DNA of 64,000 nucleotides from Thalassotalea marina (lineage in GTDB: Bacteria > Pseudomonadota > Gammaproteobacteria > Enterobacterales > Alteromonadaceae): the NCBI RefSeq assembly GCF_014656435.1, contig NZ_BNCK01000001.1:62001-126000 (forward strand). The letters run 5' to 3'. Shown here piece after piece: positions 56,368-64,000 of this stretch (position 1 is its first letter; every line of letters begins with the position of its first letter). The translations under genes were made by a program, and so were the position numbers. The notes beneath the pieces are model-generated. The model saw nothing but the letters and a program-made list of their open reading frames with translations, was not told the DNA's origin and searched no databases.

Positions 56368-56395
56368 AAGCGCTGGTTAAGTTAAACCAGCGCTT
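56368..56395. repeat. Intergenic hairpin between the transporter and cobC-like genes
   Basis: AAGCGCTGGTT / AACCAGCGCTT, an 11-bp perfect stem with loop aagtta, not followed by a T run. It could be an mRNA-stabilising or processing element within the corrinoid operon, or a weak attenuator. Confidence 0.55.
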
Positions 56396-56411
56396 AAATA
56401 ATGGCTCTATT

Positions 56412-57032
56412 TTGTCAGATTCTATTTCTATCCTGCTTGCCAGACATGGCGAAACCTATTGGAATACCACCCAACGTTTACAAGGACATCTTGATAGCCA
56501 GTTAACCGTCAAAGGTCAAAATCAAGCAAAAAAATTAGCGCAAACCTTTGCAAACTATGGTGTTAAAACCGTACTTAGTTCAACACTACCCCGAGCATTA
56601 AATACAGCCAAGGTCTATGCCAATAACCGTGTTATTCCCTTAATTACCGATCCTCGTTTGATGGAGCGTCATTTTGGCGTGTGGCAAGGGCAGACGATGG
56701 CGAGTTTAAAGCAGCAAAAAAGTTACCATGAAGTGTTTTATCAATTTAGCTCTACAGCCCCGCCAGAGGGAGAGAGTGCTCTGGTAGCAGCAAGGCGCTT
56801 TCGTCAAGCACTAGCGCAGCACATAATGTCTTTACGTAGCGATTTAAATATATCAAAAGCCGTGTTGCCACCTATAGGTGTGGTCAGTCACGGAGAAGTG
56901 TTACGCTGTTTTTTAGCCAGTATTGACAGCCGTTGGCAACAAGCAAATAAAAATGCCAGCGAGCTTTTTGTTAATGGCGGTGTTACTGCGCTTAACTTTA
57001 ATCGGCAAACACAGGAATTTTCCTTATGTTGA
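56412..57032 (+). CDS. cobC: Histidine phosphatase, probable alpha-ribazole phosphatase
   Basis: 206-aa member of the phosphoglycerate-mutase-like phosphatases. LLARHGET carries the catalytic Arg11-His12; the second His is in GVVSHGEVLRCF; RHFGVWQGQ has the conserved acid region. Next to CbiB and CobD it should remove phosphate from alpha-ribazole phosphate in nucleotide-loop assembly. The start is probably TTG at 56412; no in-frame ATG fits. It overlaps the next gene by seven bases. Confidence 0.85.
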   Translation: MSDSISILLARHGETYWNTTQRLQGHLDSQLTVKGQNQAKKLAQTFANYGVKTVLSSTLPRALNTAKVYANNRVIPLITDPRLMERHFGVWQGQTMASLKQQKSYHEVFYQFSSTAPPEGESALVAARRFRQALAQHIMSLRSDLNISKAVLPPIGVVSHGEVLRCFLASIDSRWQQANKNASELFVNGGVTALNFNRQTQEFSLC

Positions 57033-57976
57033 TGCCTATGTTGTTTGTTACGTTAACTTTGGCGGTGCTAATTGATGCGTGGTTAGGCGAAGTAAAGCGT
57101 TTTCACCCCTTGGAGGGATTTGGCCATATCGCCAATGCCTTTGAGCGAACGCTTAATTGTGGCGGTAACAAGCAGCAATTTATCTTCGGTAGCATCGCTT
57201 GGCTGGCAATAGTGTTGCCCGTGCCAATAGCGCTTTATGTTATGGGTCAGCTACTGGCAAATTATTCCATATGGCTAGTGCTAGCTCTAGATGTAGCTGT
57301 CATTTATTTTGCTATTGGTCTTAACAGTTTATCGCAACACGGTATGCAAATTTATCATGCACTTAAAGCAAATGATTTACCTTTAGCGAGGCAATATTGT
57401 GGTTATATTGTGAGTCGTGATACTTCTAGTTTATCAGAGCAAGATATCAGTCGAGCGACGGTAGAATCGATGTTAGAAAACAGCCATGATGCGGTGACCG
57501 CAACCTTAATATGTTATTTGATTGGTGGCGCACCATTAGTTGTATTGCATCGACTCGCTAATACACTGGATGCAATGTGGGGCTATAAAAATCAGCGTTT
57601 TTGCTATTTTGGTAAATTTGCCGCGCGTGCTGATGATGTATTGGGTTTTATCCCTGCAAAGCTGACCGCGGTCTTGTACGCATTAATGTCTGGCGGTCGG
57701 ATTAAAAACATACTGGTTAATGCCTACCAACAAGCAAAGCACTATAAAAGTCACAATGGTGGCTGGGTGATGTCTGCTGGGGCATCACTGATGAAGATAT
57801 CGCTCGGTGGTGGACAAGCGATGTATGGTAACAAAACCTACACATCACCAACCTTAGGAGATGGTCGGTTGGTCAATGCACAAGATATTGCCACTAGCCT
57901 GCGTAACGTTAATTATATGGTTTCCTTGCTACTGATCTTAGTGTTATTCGCTGAGGTGTTGATTCAAGTAAGTTAA
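57026..57976 (+). CDS. cbiB: Adenosylcobinamide-phosphate synthase CbiB
   Basis: 316-aa inner-membrane enzyme that attaches aminopropanol phosphate to adenosylcobyric acid. Family features: LIDAWLGEVKRFHPLEGFG at the N-terminus, VSRDTSSLSEQDISRATVES in the middle, and GGGQAMYGNKTYTSPTLGDG near the end. About four or five TM helices. Start ATG 57026, with a second ATG at 57032. Works with CobD encoded directly downstream, which supplies aminopropanol phosphate. Confidence 0.94.
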   Translation: MLMPMLFVTLTLAVLIDAWLGEVKRFHPLEGFGHIANAFERTLNCGGNKQQFIFGSIAWLAIVLPVPIALYVMGQLLANYSIWLVLALDVAVIYFAIGLNSLSQHGMQIYHALKANDLPLARQYCGYIVSRDTSSLSEQDISRATVESMLENSHDAVTATLICYLIGGAPLVVLHRLANTLDAMWGYKNQRFCYFGKFAARADDVLGFIPAKLTAVLYALMSGGRIKNILVNAYQQAKHYKSHNGGWVMSAGASLMKISLGGGQAMYGNKTYTSPTLGDGRLVNAQDIATSLRNVNYMVSLLLILVLFAEVLIQVS

Positions 57977-57992
57977 GACTATTGAGAATGTT

Positions 57993-59018
57993 ATGTTAAA
58001 AGCAAAAAACGCCCAACCTCTGGTTCACGGTGGTCAGCTAACTAAGGTGGCAAGTCAATATGACTTTCCTTTGAGTGAATGGCTTGATTTATCAACCGGC
58101 ATTGCGCCCTTTAGTTATCCTATTCCTGAGATCCCACTCTCTATTTGGCAAAATTTACCAAGCGATCAACAAGCGTTAATTAACGCGGCAAAACACTATT
58201 ATCAAAGCGATTATTGTTTAGTGTCTAATGGCAGCCAACCGGTGATTGAATTGTTACCTGCACTTTGGTTAGAAAAAAACACCTTACCCGCAAGTCAAAT
58301 AACCGTGTATTTACCGCAAGTGGGTTACAAAGAGCACCAAAAAGCGTGGCAACTAGCTGGCTTTGAGCTTAGTTTTTATCAAGATGCCTTACCGCAGCAC
58401 ATTAAGGCCAACTCAGTTGTTGTGGTGATTAATCCCAATAACCCGTCAGGCAAGCTATATGAGTTAAACGCTTTAATTGAACTACAACAGCGTTGTCAGT
58501 TACAAGGAGCCTTGTTGGTTGTTGATGAAGCTTTTATTGATGTTATTGCACCTAGCCAGTCTATCATTGCCAACCTAGCTGAGAACACGCTTGTATTACG
58601 GTCTTTTGGTAAGTTTTTTGGTTTAGCGGGTATTCGTATAGGTTTTGTTTGTTGTCAGCAAGCTTGGTATCAGCAAATTAAAGCCCAATGTGGCCCGTGG
58701 CAAGTGAATGGGCCGGCACTTTTTATCGCCGAAAAAGCATTATTAGATACTCAATGGCAACAACAGCAAAGAGCCAAACTTGTGCAACAGCAACAACAAT
58801 TAAGTGAGCTGTTATCCTCATGTGGTTTTGAGCAGCAGGTAGGCTGCAGTTTGTTTATTACCTGTTATTGCGACCATGCTGCAGAACGCTATCAAACGCT
58901 TTGTCAGCACGGTATCTATGTGCGCTTAACTGATGAGCAAGATGCCTTGCGATTTGGTATTCCAAACACTGAGCAAATTAAAATATTGAAAGAACGTTTA
59001 ACAAAGATATTCTCTTAA
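57993..59018 (+). CDS. cobD: L-threonine-O-3-phosphate decarboxylase CobD
   Basis: 341-aa PLP enzyme of the class I/II aminotransferase fold that makes (R)-1-amino-2-propanol phosphate for CbiB. The PLP lysine lies in LRSFGKFFGLAGIRIG; VVINPNNPSGKLY and the VDEAFID motif are visible; the N-terminus has HGGQLTKVASQ and LDLSTGIAPF, typical of CobD rather than HisC. Gap of 16 bases to cbiB. CobU, CobS and CobT homologues are not in the window. Confidence 0.92.
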   Translation: MLKAKNAQPLVHGGQLTKVASQYDFPLSEWLDLSTGIAPFSYPIPEIPLSIWQNLPSDQQALINAAKHYYQSDYCLVSNGSQPVIELLPALWLEKNTLPASQITVYLPQVGYKEHQKAWQLAGFELSFYQDALPQHIKANSVVVVINPNNPSGKLYELNALIELQQRCQLQGALLVVDEAFIDVIAPSQSIIANLAENTLVLRSFGKFFGLAGIRIGFVCCQQAWYQQIKAQCGPWQVNGPALFIAEKALLDTQWQQQQRAKLVQQQQQLSELLSSCGFEQQVGCSLFITCYCDHAAERYQTLCQHGIYVRLTDEQDALRFGIPNTEQIKILKERLTKIFS

Positions 59019-59048
59019 TTTAACTTCAGGTGATTTTAGTTCAATGAG

Positions 59049-60794
59049 CTAACTTGCCTGCTGATAAAACAACTGATGATAACTGCCTTGATTTTTTAAC
59101 AGTGTTTGATGATCACCTTGTTCAACAACTTGTCCTTGTTCCATCACTAAAATTTCATCTGCATCAACAATGGTGCTCAGTCGATGAGCGATAATGATCA
59201 CCGTTTTATCTTTGGCCAAACGTTTTATTGCCTGCTGAATTTGCGCTTCACTGTGATTGTCGAGCGCGGAGGTGGCTTCATCAAAAATAATGATGGGGGT
59301 ATTACGCAACATAGCACGTGCAATCGCAATGCGTTGGCGTTGCCCGCCCGAGAGCTGCTTACCATTTTCACCAATTTGGCTGTTTAAACCCTGTGGCAGT
59401 TGCGCTATCAGTGACGTTAAGTTAGCGTCATCAATCACTTGTTTTAACATTTGCTCACTGATGGGCTGATGACAACCAAAGGTGATGTTATTGGCGATGG
59501 TATCGTCTATTAAAACAATGTTTTGTGACACGTAGCTAAAGGCCTGTCGTAAACTATACAATTGATACTCAGCGATTGCCTGATTGTTGATATACATTTG
59601 CTGATCTGGTGCATCGTAAAGCCTTGTTAATAATTTCGCTAAGGTGGATTTTCCACTACCTGATGCACCAACCAAAGCGTAAGTTTTACCAGCTTCAAAG
59701 CGAACATTTAGCTGATGAAGTACAGTCGAGCTATTTATACCATAGCTAAAATTGAGATTTTGGATATTAAGACTTTCAAATTGCGCTGGAAATGGCAGTT
59801 TGCCGGTATTGGCTTGAATAGGGTGGTCAAGCAATTCAAAAATACTATTGGCCGCTACTAAACCGCGCTGAATTTTTGGGTTAATGGTGGTGAGTTTTTT
59901 TAATGGTTTTAGTAAAGAGCCAATAGCTATTAGCACTAAAGTAAATGTGCCGGTTGTTAACGTTGATAAAATAGAGTCAACACTGGCTAATAGCAACACA
60001 GCCGCAATAGCGAGTGATGCCAACCATTGCACAACAGGGTTACTTTGCGCTGAGGTTGCGGCTAGCTTCATCGCTTGGTGTCTGTTTTTGTTATTAGTGT
60101 GCGCAAATTGCTCAATTAATCGTTGTTCACTTTGATTAAGGACAATTTCTTGATGACCCGAAATAGCTTGTTCTGTTGCCTTGGTGATATCGCCCATCGC
60201 GTTTTGCAGGGCTTTACTTATCTTCCTAAATCGTTTGCTAACATATTTGATCAACATTGCGATAGCTGGGCCGATAATCAAAAAAATCAAGCTAAGTTGC
60301 CAACTGGCATAAAACATCATAGCAAGTAATACACAAACGATGACGGATTCTCTGATCAAAACAACAAACGCGTCGAGCAAGGCTTGGCTAACTTGCTCGG
60401 TATCATAAGTCACCTTGGCAATTAAATGCCCTGATTGTTGTTGGTCAAAAAAGTGTTGGGGTAAATATTGGTATTTAACAAATAGCTGTTGTCTCAACTC
60501 ATAAGTGATGCGTGTTCCTGCGTAAGCCATGCAATAACTGGCACAAAAGCTCGCAATCCCCCGAATTAAAAACACCAAAATAATAAACAGTGCTGCCCAG
60601 CGCAGCACATCACTGTTGGCTTGATTTAAACCGTCGTCGATAAGTGGCTTAATGAAATAAATCATACCAGCGTCAACCAAACTAAATATGCATAGGCTGA
60701 CAATACCCACGGCAATGAATAACTTTTGCGGTTTGAAATAAGGAAGTAGTCGCTTAACACCATCTAAGGTGGCTGTTTGATTTTCACTGCTCAT
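59049..60794 (-). CDS. MsbA-like lipid ABC exporter
   Basis: 581-aa half-transporter: six TM helices (to about residue 300) then an ATPase domain with Walker A GASGSGKST, signature LSGGQRQ and Walker B IIIFDEATSALD. The frame extends to 60860, but ATG at 60794 is chosen since it begins one base after the stop of the acyltransferase gene and gives the usual MsbA length. It probably flips an acylated lipid or lipid A-like substrate. Downstream of an acyltransferase and ACP, it may be a specialised paralogue rather than the essential msbA. Confidence 0.85.
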   Translation of the reverse strand: MSSENQTATLDGVKRLLPYFKPQKLFIAVGIVSLCIFSLVDAGMIYFIKPLIDDGLNQANSDVLRWAALFIILVFLIRGIASFCASYCMAYAGTRITYELRQQLFVKYQYLPQHFFDQQQSGHLIAKVTYDTEQVSQALLDAFVVLIRESVIVCVLLAMMFYASWQLSLIFLIIGPAIAMLIKYVSKRFRKISKALQNAMGDITKATEQAISGHQEIVLNQSEQRLIEQFAHTNNKNRHQAMKLAATSAQSNPVVQWLASLAIAAVLLLASVDSILSTLTTGTFTLVLIAIGSLLKPLKKLTTINPKIQRGLVAANSIFELLDHPIQANTGKLPFPAQFESLNIQNLNFSYGINSSTVLHQLNVRFEAGKTYALVGASGSGKSTLAKLLTRLYDAPDQQMYINNQAIAEYQLYSLRQAFSYVSQNIVLIDDTIANNITFGCHQPISEQMLKQVIDDANLTSLIAQLPQGLNSQIGENGKQLSGGQRQRIAIARAMLRNTPIIIFDEATSALDNHSEAQIQQAIKRLAKDKTVIIIAHRLSTIVDADEILVMEQGQVVEQGDHQTLLKNQGSYHQLFYQQAS

Positions 60795-60795
60795 G

Positions 60796-61635
60796 TTATT
60801 TTCGCCACCTGTTGTATGACCAATACCACTGTTCTGGGTGTTGACGAATGATTTGCTCAAAACGGCTGTACAAGGCTTGAGTTGCCTGTGCTATCGCTGC
60901 TTTATTGTAATCAACAGGTGTACTTCGAAGTGTTTCTATCACTACTTGGTAGTGACCGTTTTCCTTTAAAGTACAATAACAGATCAACAAAGGTGTTTTT
61001 GCGTAGGCAGAGAGCATAGCGGCACCAGAAGGCGCAGAAGTTTTTCTGGAGAAAAAGCTAATTGGCAGCTCATTAGCGTAATGGTCGGCATGTAAACAAA
61101 TAGCTTGTTTTTTTCGTGCCGCCGTCATTAAAGATAATAAGGCGTGAGGCTGATTTTTATCGATAACGGTAATATTAGCCTGTTGATAACAATGTTTAGC
61201 TGAACGCACAAAAGGTGGAATTTTAGATAAGGTGGTGACGGCACCCAGTAACTTTTGCACGGCAAAAGGAGCGAGTTCATAACAACTCATGTGCATGGTA
61301 GCAATGCTGACACCGTTGTTATGATGTAATAACTCAAGTGTTTGTTCATCACATACAATTTTTGTTTTTTTATCTAACTCGGGTAACCAGAAGCATTCAA
61401 ACAATCCAAAAACAATGTTTTTGTATGAAGTAAGTGCTAACTCTTTAATCTGTTCTTCATCCATCTCAGGTAACGCTTTAGCAATATTGTCGCAGGCGCG
61501 CAGCCGCGTTTTGTTAGAACGATTAAATATTTGTGTTGCTAGCCAATGGGCAAATGCTCTGCGTGTTTGGCGGGAAAAACGCAGCAAGCACCAAACAAAA
61601 AGACGGATGATTTTATCGAGTAGGTAGTTTTTCAT
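60796..61635 (-). CDS. LpxL/HtrB-like lipid acyltransferase
   Basis: 279-aa membrane-associated acyltransferase of the LpxL/LpxM (LPLAT) family. The His-containing active-site motif appears as TMHMSCYELAPFAV (around residue 115-127), with later HADHYANELPISFFSR. Slightly shorter than E. coli LpxL (306 aa). It lies three bases after the ACP gene, so the acyl donor may be this dedicated ACP. The acceptor lipid is unknown. Confidence 0.82.
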   Translation of the reverse strand: MKNYLLDKIIRLFVWCLLRFSRQTRRAFAHWLATQIFNRSNKTRLRACDNIAKALPEMDEEQIKELALTSYKNIVFGLFECFWLPELDKKTKIVCDEQTLELLHHNNGVSIATMHMSCYELAPFAVQKLLGAVTTLSKIPPFVRSAKHCYQQANITVIDKNQPHALLSLMTAARKKQAICLHADHYANELPISFFSRKTSAPSGAAMLSAYAKTPLLICYCTLKENGHYQVVIETLRSTPVDYNKAAIAQATQALYSRFEQIIRQHPEQWYWSYNRWRK

Positions 61636-61638
61636 TCA

Positions 61639-61899
61639 TTAGGCACTTTGTTTTACTGGGATACATACATCTTGTAGTGCCAATACCAAAGCCCCTAAAG
61701 TGGCAAAAGTCTCAGCAGATAATTCCAACAAGTTACTGTCGATGGCAAACGTTTGCTCAAACTCCATAAGCAACATCATAATGCCCATTGAATCAAATTC
61801 TGGGTAATTGCCAAGTAGTGGGCTCTCTAAGGTTAAGTGACTACTATCGATATTTAATGCGTTATGGATACAGGATTTAACTTGGGTCTCTAAATTCAT
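61639..61899 (-). CDS. Dedicated acyl carrier protein
   Basis: 86-aa acidic helical protein. The phosphopantetheine-attachment Ser is in PEFDSMGIMMLL. The frame is open to 61965, but ATG at 61899 gives a normal ACP N-terminus and a GGGAC site upstream. Different enough from housekeeping AcpP (for example MGIMMLLMEFEQTF instead of the usual LVMALEEEF) to be a specialised carrier for the adjacent LpxL-like enzyme and MsbA-like exporter. Confidence 0.85.
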   Translation of the reverse strand: MNLETQVKSCIHNALNIDSSHLTLESPLLGNYPEFDSMGIMMLLMEFEQTFAIDSNLLELSAETFATLGALVLALQDVCIPVKQSA

Positions 61900-62091
61900 T
61901 GCTATGTCCCACTGGTGGTTGATGTAGAGCAGTGTAAAGAGAGATTGAAAAGGATTCAGTGGCAAAAAAGTTAACGAGTGTAAGATAGTGATAGAAGCGT
62001 TTTACATTCCTTTACAAACAGAGAATTGAACGGGATATTCTCGGCTTTTAAAGCGCCAAATAAAGTAGTTTTACTTGGCGCTAGTACACAA

Positions 62092-64000
62092 TTAGAAGTG
62101 ATAGGTAATTGATGCACCTATAGTTTGTGGTTGTAATATGGTTGCATTTCTAATAACCGTTGGGTCTGTTCTATCCATAAATAAACGTGTGTATTCTTCG
62201 GTATCAAACAGGTTATTAACAAAGGCATTGATCTGCCAAGTATCGGCTTCATAACCAAACGCTAAGCGTGTTAATACATAGTCGCCTGATTTAGTCGTGT
62301 TTTTAACGTCAGTGAAATATTCACCAACATAAGATGCTGAAATGTTGACATAAGCTTGTTCAAGTAACCAGTATTTAGCACTGATACTTGATGTAACCGA
62401 TGGAGCATTTGATAATTCTTTGTCTAAGAATCCTGGGTTGAACTTGTCAGTGTCAGTAATTTCAGTTTTGAGTAAACCGAGACCCCAGTTAAGCTCAAAA
62501 TCTTCTGTTAACATGGTTGAAATAGACATTTCAGCACCGTAAGTTTGTGCTTGTTTTACGTTGATTATACGGTAGTCGTCTATTTTGCCTGAGTCACCAA
62601 AGCCACCATCTTGATAACCATCGTAATCATTAAAAAAGATGTTGGCACTAAATTGAGTGTCACCACCAAAAAACTCACTGCGGCTGCTTAGCTCATAGGT
62701 CGTTACTTTTTCCTGATCAAAATAGTAGTGTTCGCCTAAACCAAAATTAAATGAGCCACCACCAGCGTTATAACCCTTTCGAGCACTTAAACCTAAGGTT
62801 GTATGTTTAGTAATGTCGTAAGTTACTGCTATCTTTGGTAAAAATATATTTTTATCGGTATTTAATTCATACTCAATGTTGTAAGCTGGCATAGAAAATG
62901 GACGGTCTTGACGCTCGTTTTCATAACGACCGCCAACAACGATGTTCAGCTTGTCGTTAACATCAAAACTTGCTTCACCATAAATAGCTCTTGAGCTACT
63001 ATCTTCAGTACCTGAGTATATTGGTTTGTTAGAAAACTCTTGTTCACGTTCAAAGTAATATACACCAATAAAACCTGAGAAATTGCTGTCTTTTGGGGTA
63101 TAGTTCAGCTTAGTGTCGGTGGTCAGGCTATCTTCGTCCATCACGACATGCCAACTCATTGGATATTGAAGCATATTCCACGAAAAACTCATGTCAGCTA
63201 CCGTCGAGCTAAGTGATAAAGTGTCACTAATATCATAGTTCAATGTTAAGCTGAGCACGTCAGACTCGGTATCAACATGGCGAGTAAGTGAACGCTCTAG
63301 CTTGAATGGGTCTGGACCATCAAATGTGGCTCTACCATTGTTTCCTTGTTCCCTGTTGTGACTATAGCTAAGTAGTGCAGAAAAGCCGTCTAGGTTTTTA
63401 GGCTCCCAAAGCAACTTGGCGCGAATACGGCGAGATTCTAATTCATTAGGATCAAACGGATACTCTTTTTCTATATAGTCACCAAAAACATCACCTTTTA
63501 CCTGCTGTGCGGTTAATCGAAACGCCAATTCTTCCTCTACGATAGGGCCAGAAATAACCCCTGAAGTTTCAATTAAACTGTCTTGGTTTCTATAACCTAA
63601 ACGAGCTGCGCCTTCCCAGTCAAAGCTTGGATCTTTAGTTTTAACAAAGATCAGGCCGCCAATACTATTACGACCATTAGTTGTCGATTGTGGACCTCTA
63701 AATACTTCAATTTGTTCGATATCCCAAATAGCACTATCACCACTTAGCTCGGCAACAAAGGGTTCAACCACACCGTCAATAATTGTCGAAACACGTGGTT
63801 TAGCACCGCTACCAAACGTATCAAAGCCAGAGGCTGAACCGTTACCAACAACACCACGAATATTTGGTGCATCACCTTGCACAGAAACTAAATTAGGAAT
63901 GTCGGCAATTGCATCAGTAAAGGTTAAAAATTGTCCACCGTTAAGCTCTTCTTCTGTGATCACAGCAACAGAGGAAGTGGTGTCTTTTAACGAGCGATTG
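62092..64000 (-). CDS. TonB-dependent receptor, 5' end outside window
   Basis: C-terminal 635 or so residues; the frame remains open to base 64000, so the signal peptide and start are missing. Visible are the plug end (RSLKDTTSSVAVITEEEL; VEVFRGPQSTTNGRNSIGG) and a barrel ending in ASITYHF with terminal Phe. The plug resembles receptors of the large marine group often used for carbohydrate or siderophore uptake; the ligand cannot be inferred. A 192-base gap separates it from the ACP gene on the same strand. Confidence 0.92.
   Translation of the reverse strand, partial: NRSLKDTTSSVAVITEEELNGGQFLTFTDAIADIPNLVSVQGDAPNIRGVVGNGSASGFDTFGSGAKPRVSTIIDGVVEPFVAELSGDSAIWDIEQIEVFRGPQSTTNGRNSIGGLIFVKTKDPSFDWEGAARLGYRNQDSLIETSGVISGPIVEEELAFRLTAQQVKGDVFGDYIEKEYPFDPNELESRRIRAKLLWEPKNLDGFSALLSYSHNREQGNNGRATFDGPDPFKLERSLTRHVDTESDVLSLTLNYDISDTLSLSSTVADMSFSWNMLQYPMSWHVVMDEDSLTTDTKLNYTPKDSNFSGFIGVYYFEREQEFSNKPIYSGTEDSSSRAIYGEASFDVNDKLNIVVGGRYENERQDRPFSMPAYNIEYELNTDKNIFLPKIAVTYDITKHTTLGLSARKGYNAGGGSFNFGLGEHYYFDQEKVTTYELSSRSEFFGGDTQFSANIFFNDYDGYQDGGFGDSGKIDDYRIINVKQAQTYGAEMSISTMLTEDFELNWGLGLLKTEITDTDKFNPGFLDKELSNAPSVTSSISAKYWLLEQAYVNISASYVGEYFTDVKNTTKSGDYVLTRLAFGYEADTWQINAFVNNLFDTEEYTRLFMDRTDPTVIRNATILQPQTIGASITYHF

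Noticed and set aside
1-64000. CRISPR array, prophage, integron or transposase
   Set aside because: No regularly spaced repeats, integrase, transposase or phage structural genes were seen anywhere in the window.

Overview
The window looks like chromosome of a marine gammaproteobacterium of the Alteromonadales, most likely Colwelliaceae (Colwellia/Thalassotalea-like). This is an inference from moderately low GC, the nagP-type GlcNAc locus, a TIGR02922-like small protein, the split divergent ccm operons and the many TonB-dependent receptors. No phage, integrase, transposase or CRISPR array was seen.

Layout. 1-2870: end of a GlcNAc catabolic cluster (SIS-domain deaminase, nagA, nagP). 3182-3403: small TIGR02922-like gene. 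3448-11842: cytochrome c maturation in two divergent operons (ccmABCDE leftward, ccmFGHI rightward) followed by hemH. 11925-20305: housekeeping (cold-shock protein, valS-holC-pepA, lptFG, RDD protein). 20437-25784: small orphan, RND efflux pair and its TetR regulator with two tandem operators. 25940-26026: tRNA-Leu(CAA). 26183-30664: glutaminase, beta-CASP hydrolase, M61 peptidase.

30732-36850: a tripartite FtsX-type ABC exporter operon (adaptor, ATPase, permease, secreted 190-aa protein). It opens with an otherwise unannotated 38-aa ORF (35562-35678) that has its own RBS and is translationally coupled to the adaptor. An ECF sigma factor and a two-TM partner lie just upstream.

36920-49621: an iron block with Fur boxes: FbpABC with an unrecognised helical periplasmic protein, then a TonB receptor - PepSY - DUF2271 - DUF4198 - flavodoxin reductase operon that looks like periplasmic reductive iron release, and a divergent siderophore receptor.

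49693-59018: a CobN-like protein that appears periplasmic (signal peptide, C-terminal TM anchor), with an ExbB-type proton channel and a DUF2149 protein. Divergent from it is a cobalamin-riboswitch-controlled membrane protein (BtuM-like candidate), followed by alpha-ribazole phosphatase, CbiB and CobD, which are corrinoid salvage/assembly genes. No CobS/CobT is present, so the CobN set is better explained as a proton-motive-force-coupled periplasmic tetrapyrrole metal (de)chelatase, comparable to the HmuS-type proteins of Bacteroidetes haem loci. This is the most interesting system in the window. 59049-64000: MsbA-like exporter, LpxL-like acyltransferase and a dedicated acyl carrier protein, then a TonB receptor that runs off the end.

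All functional names come from recognising motifs and family resemblance in the translated sequence; no database search was run.
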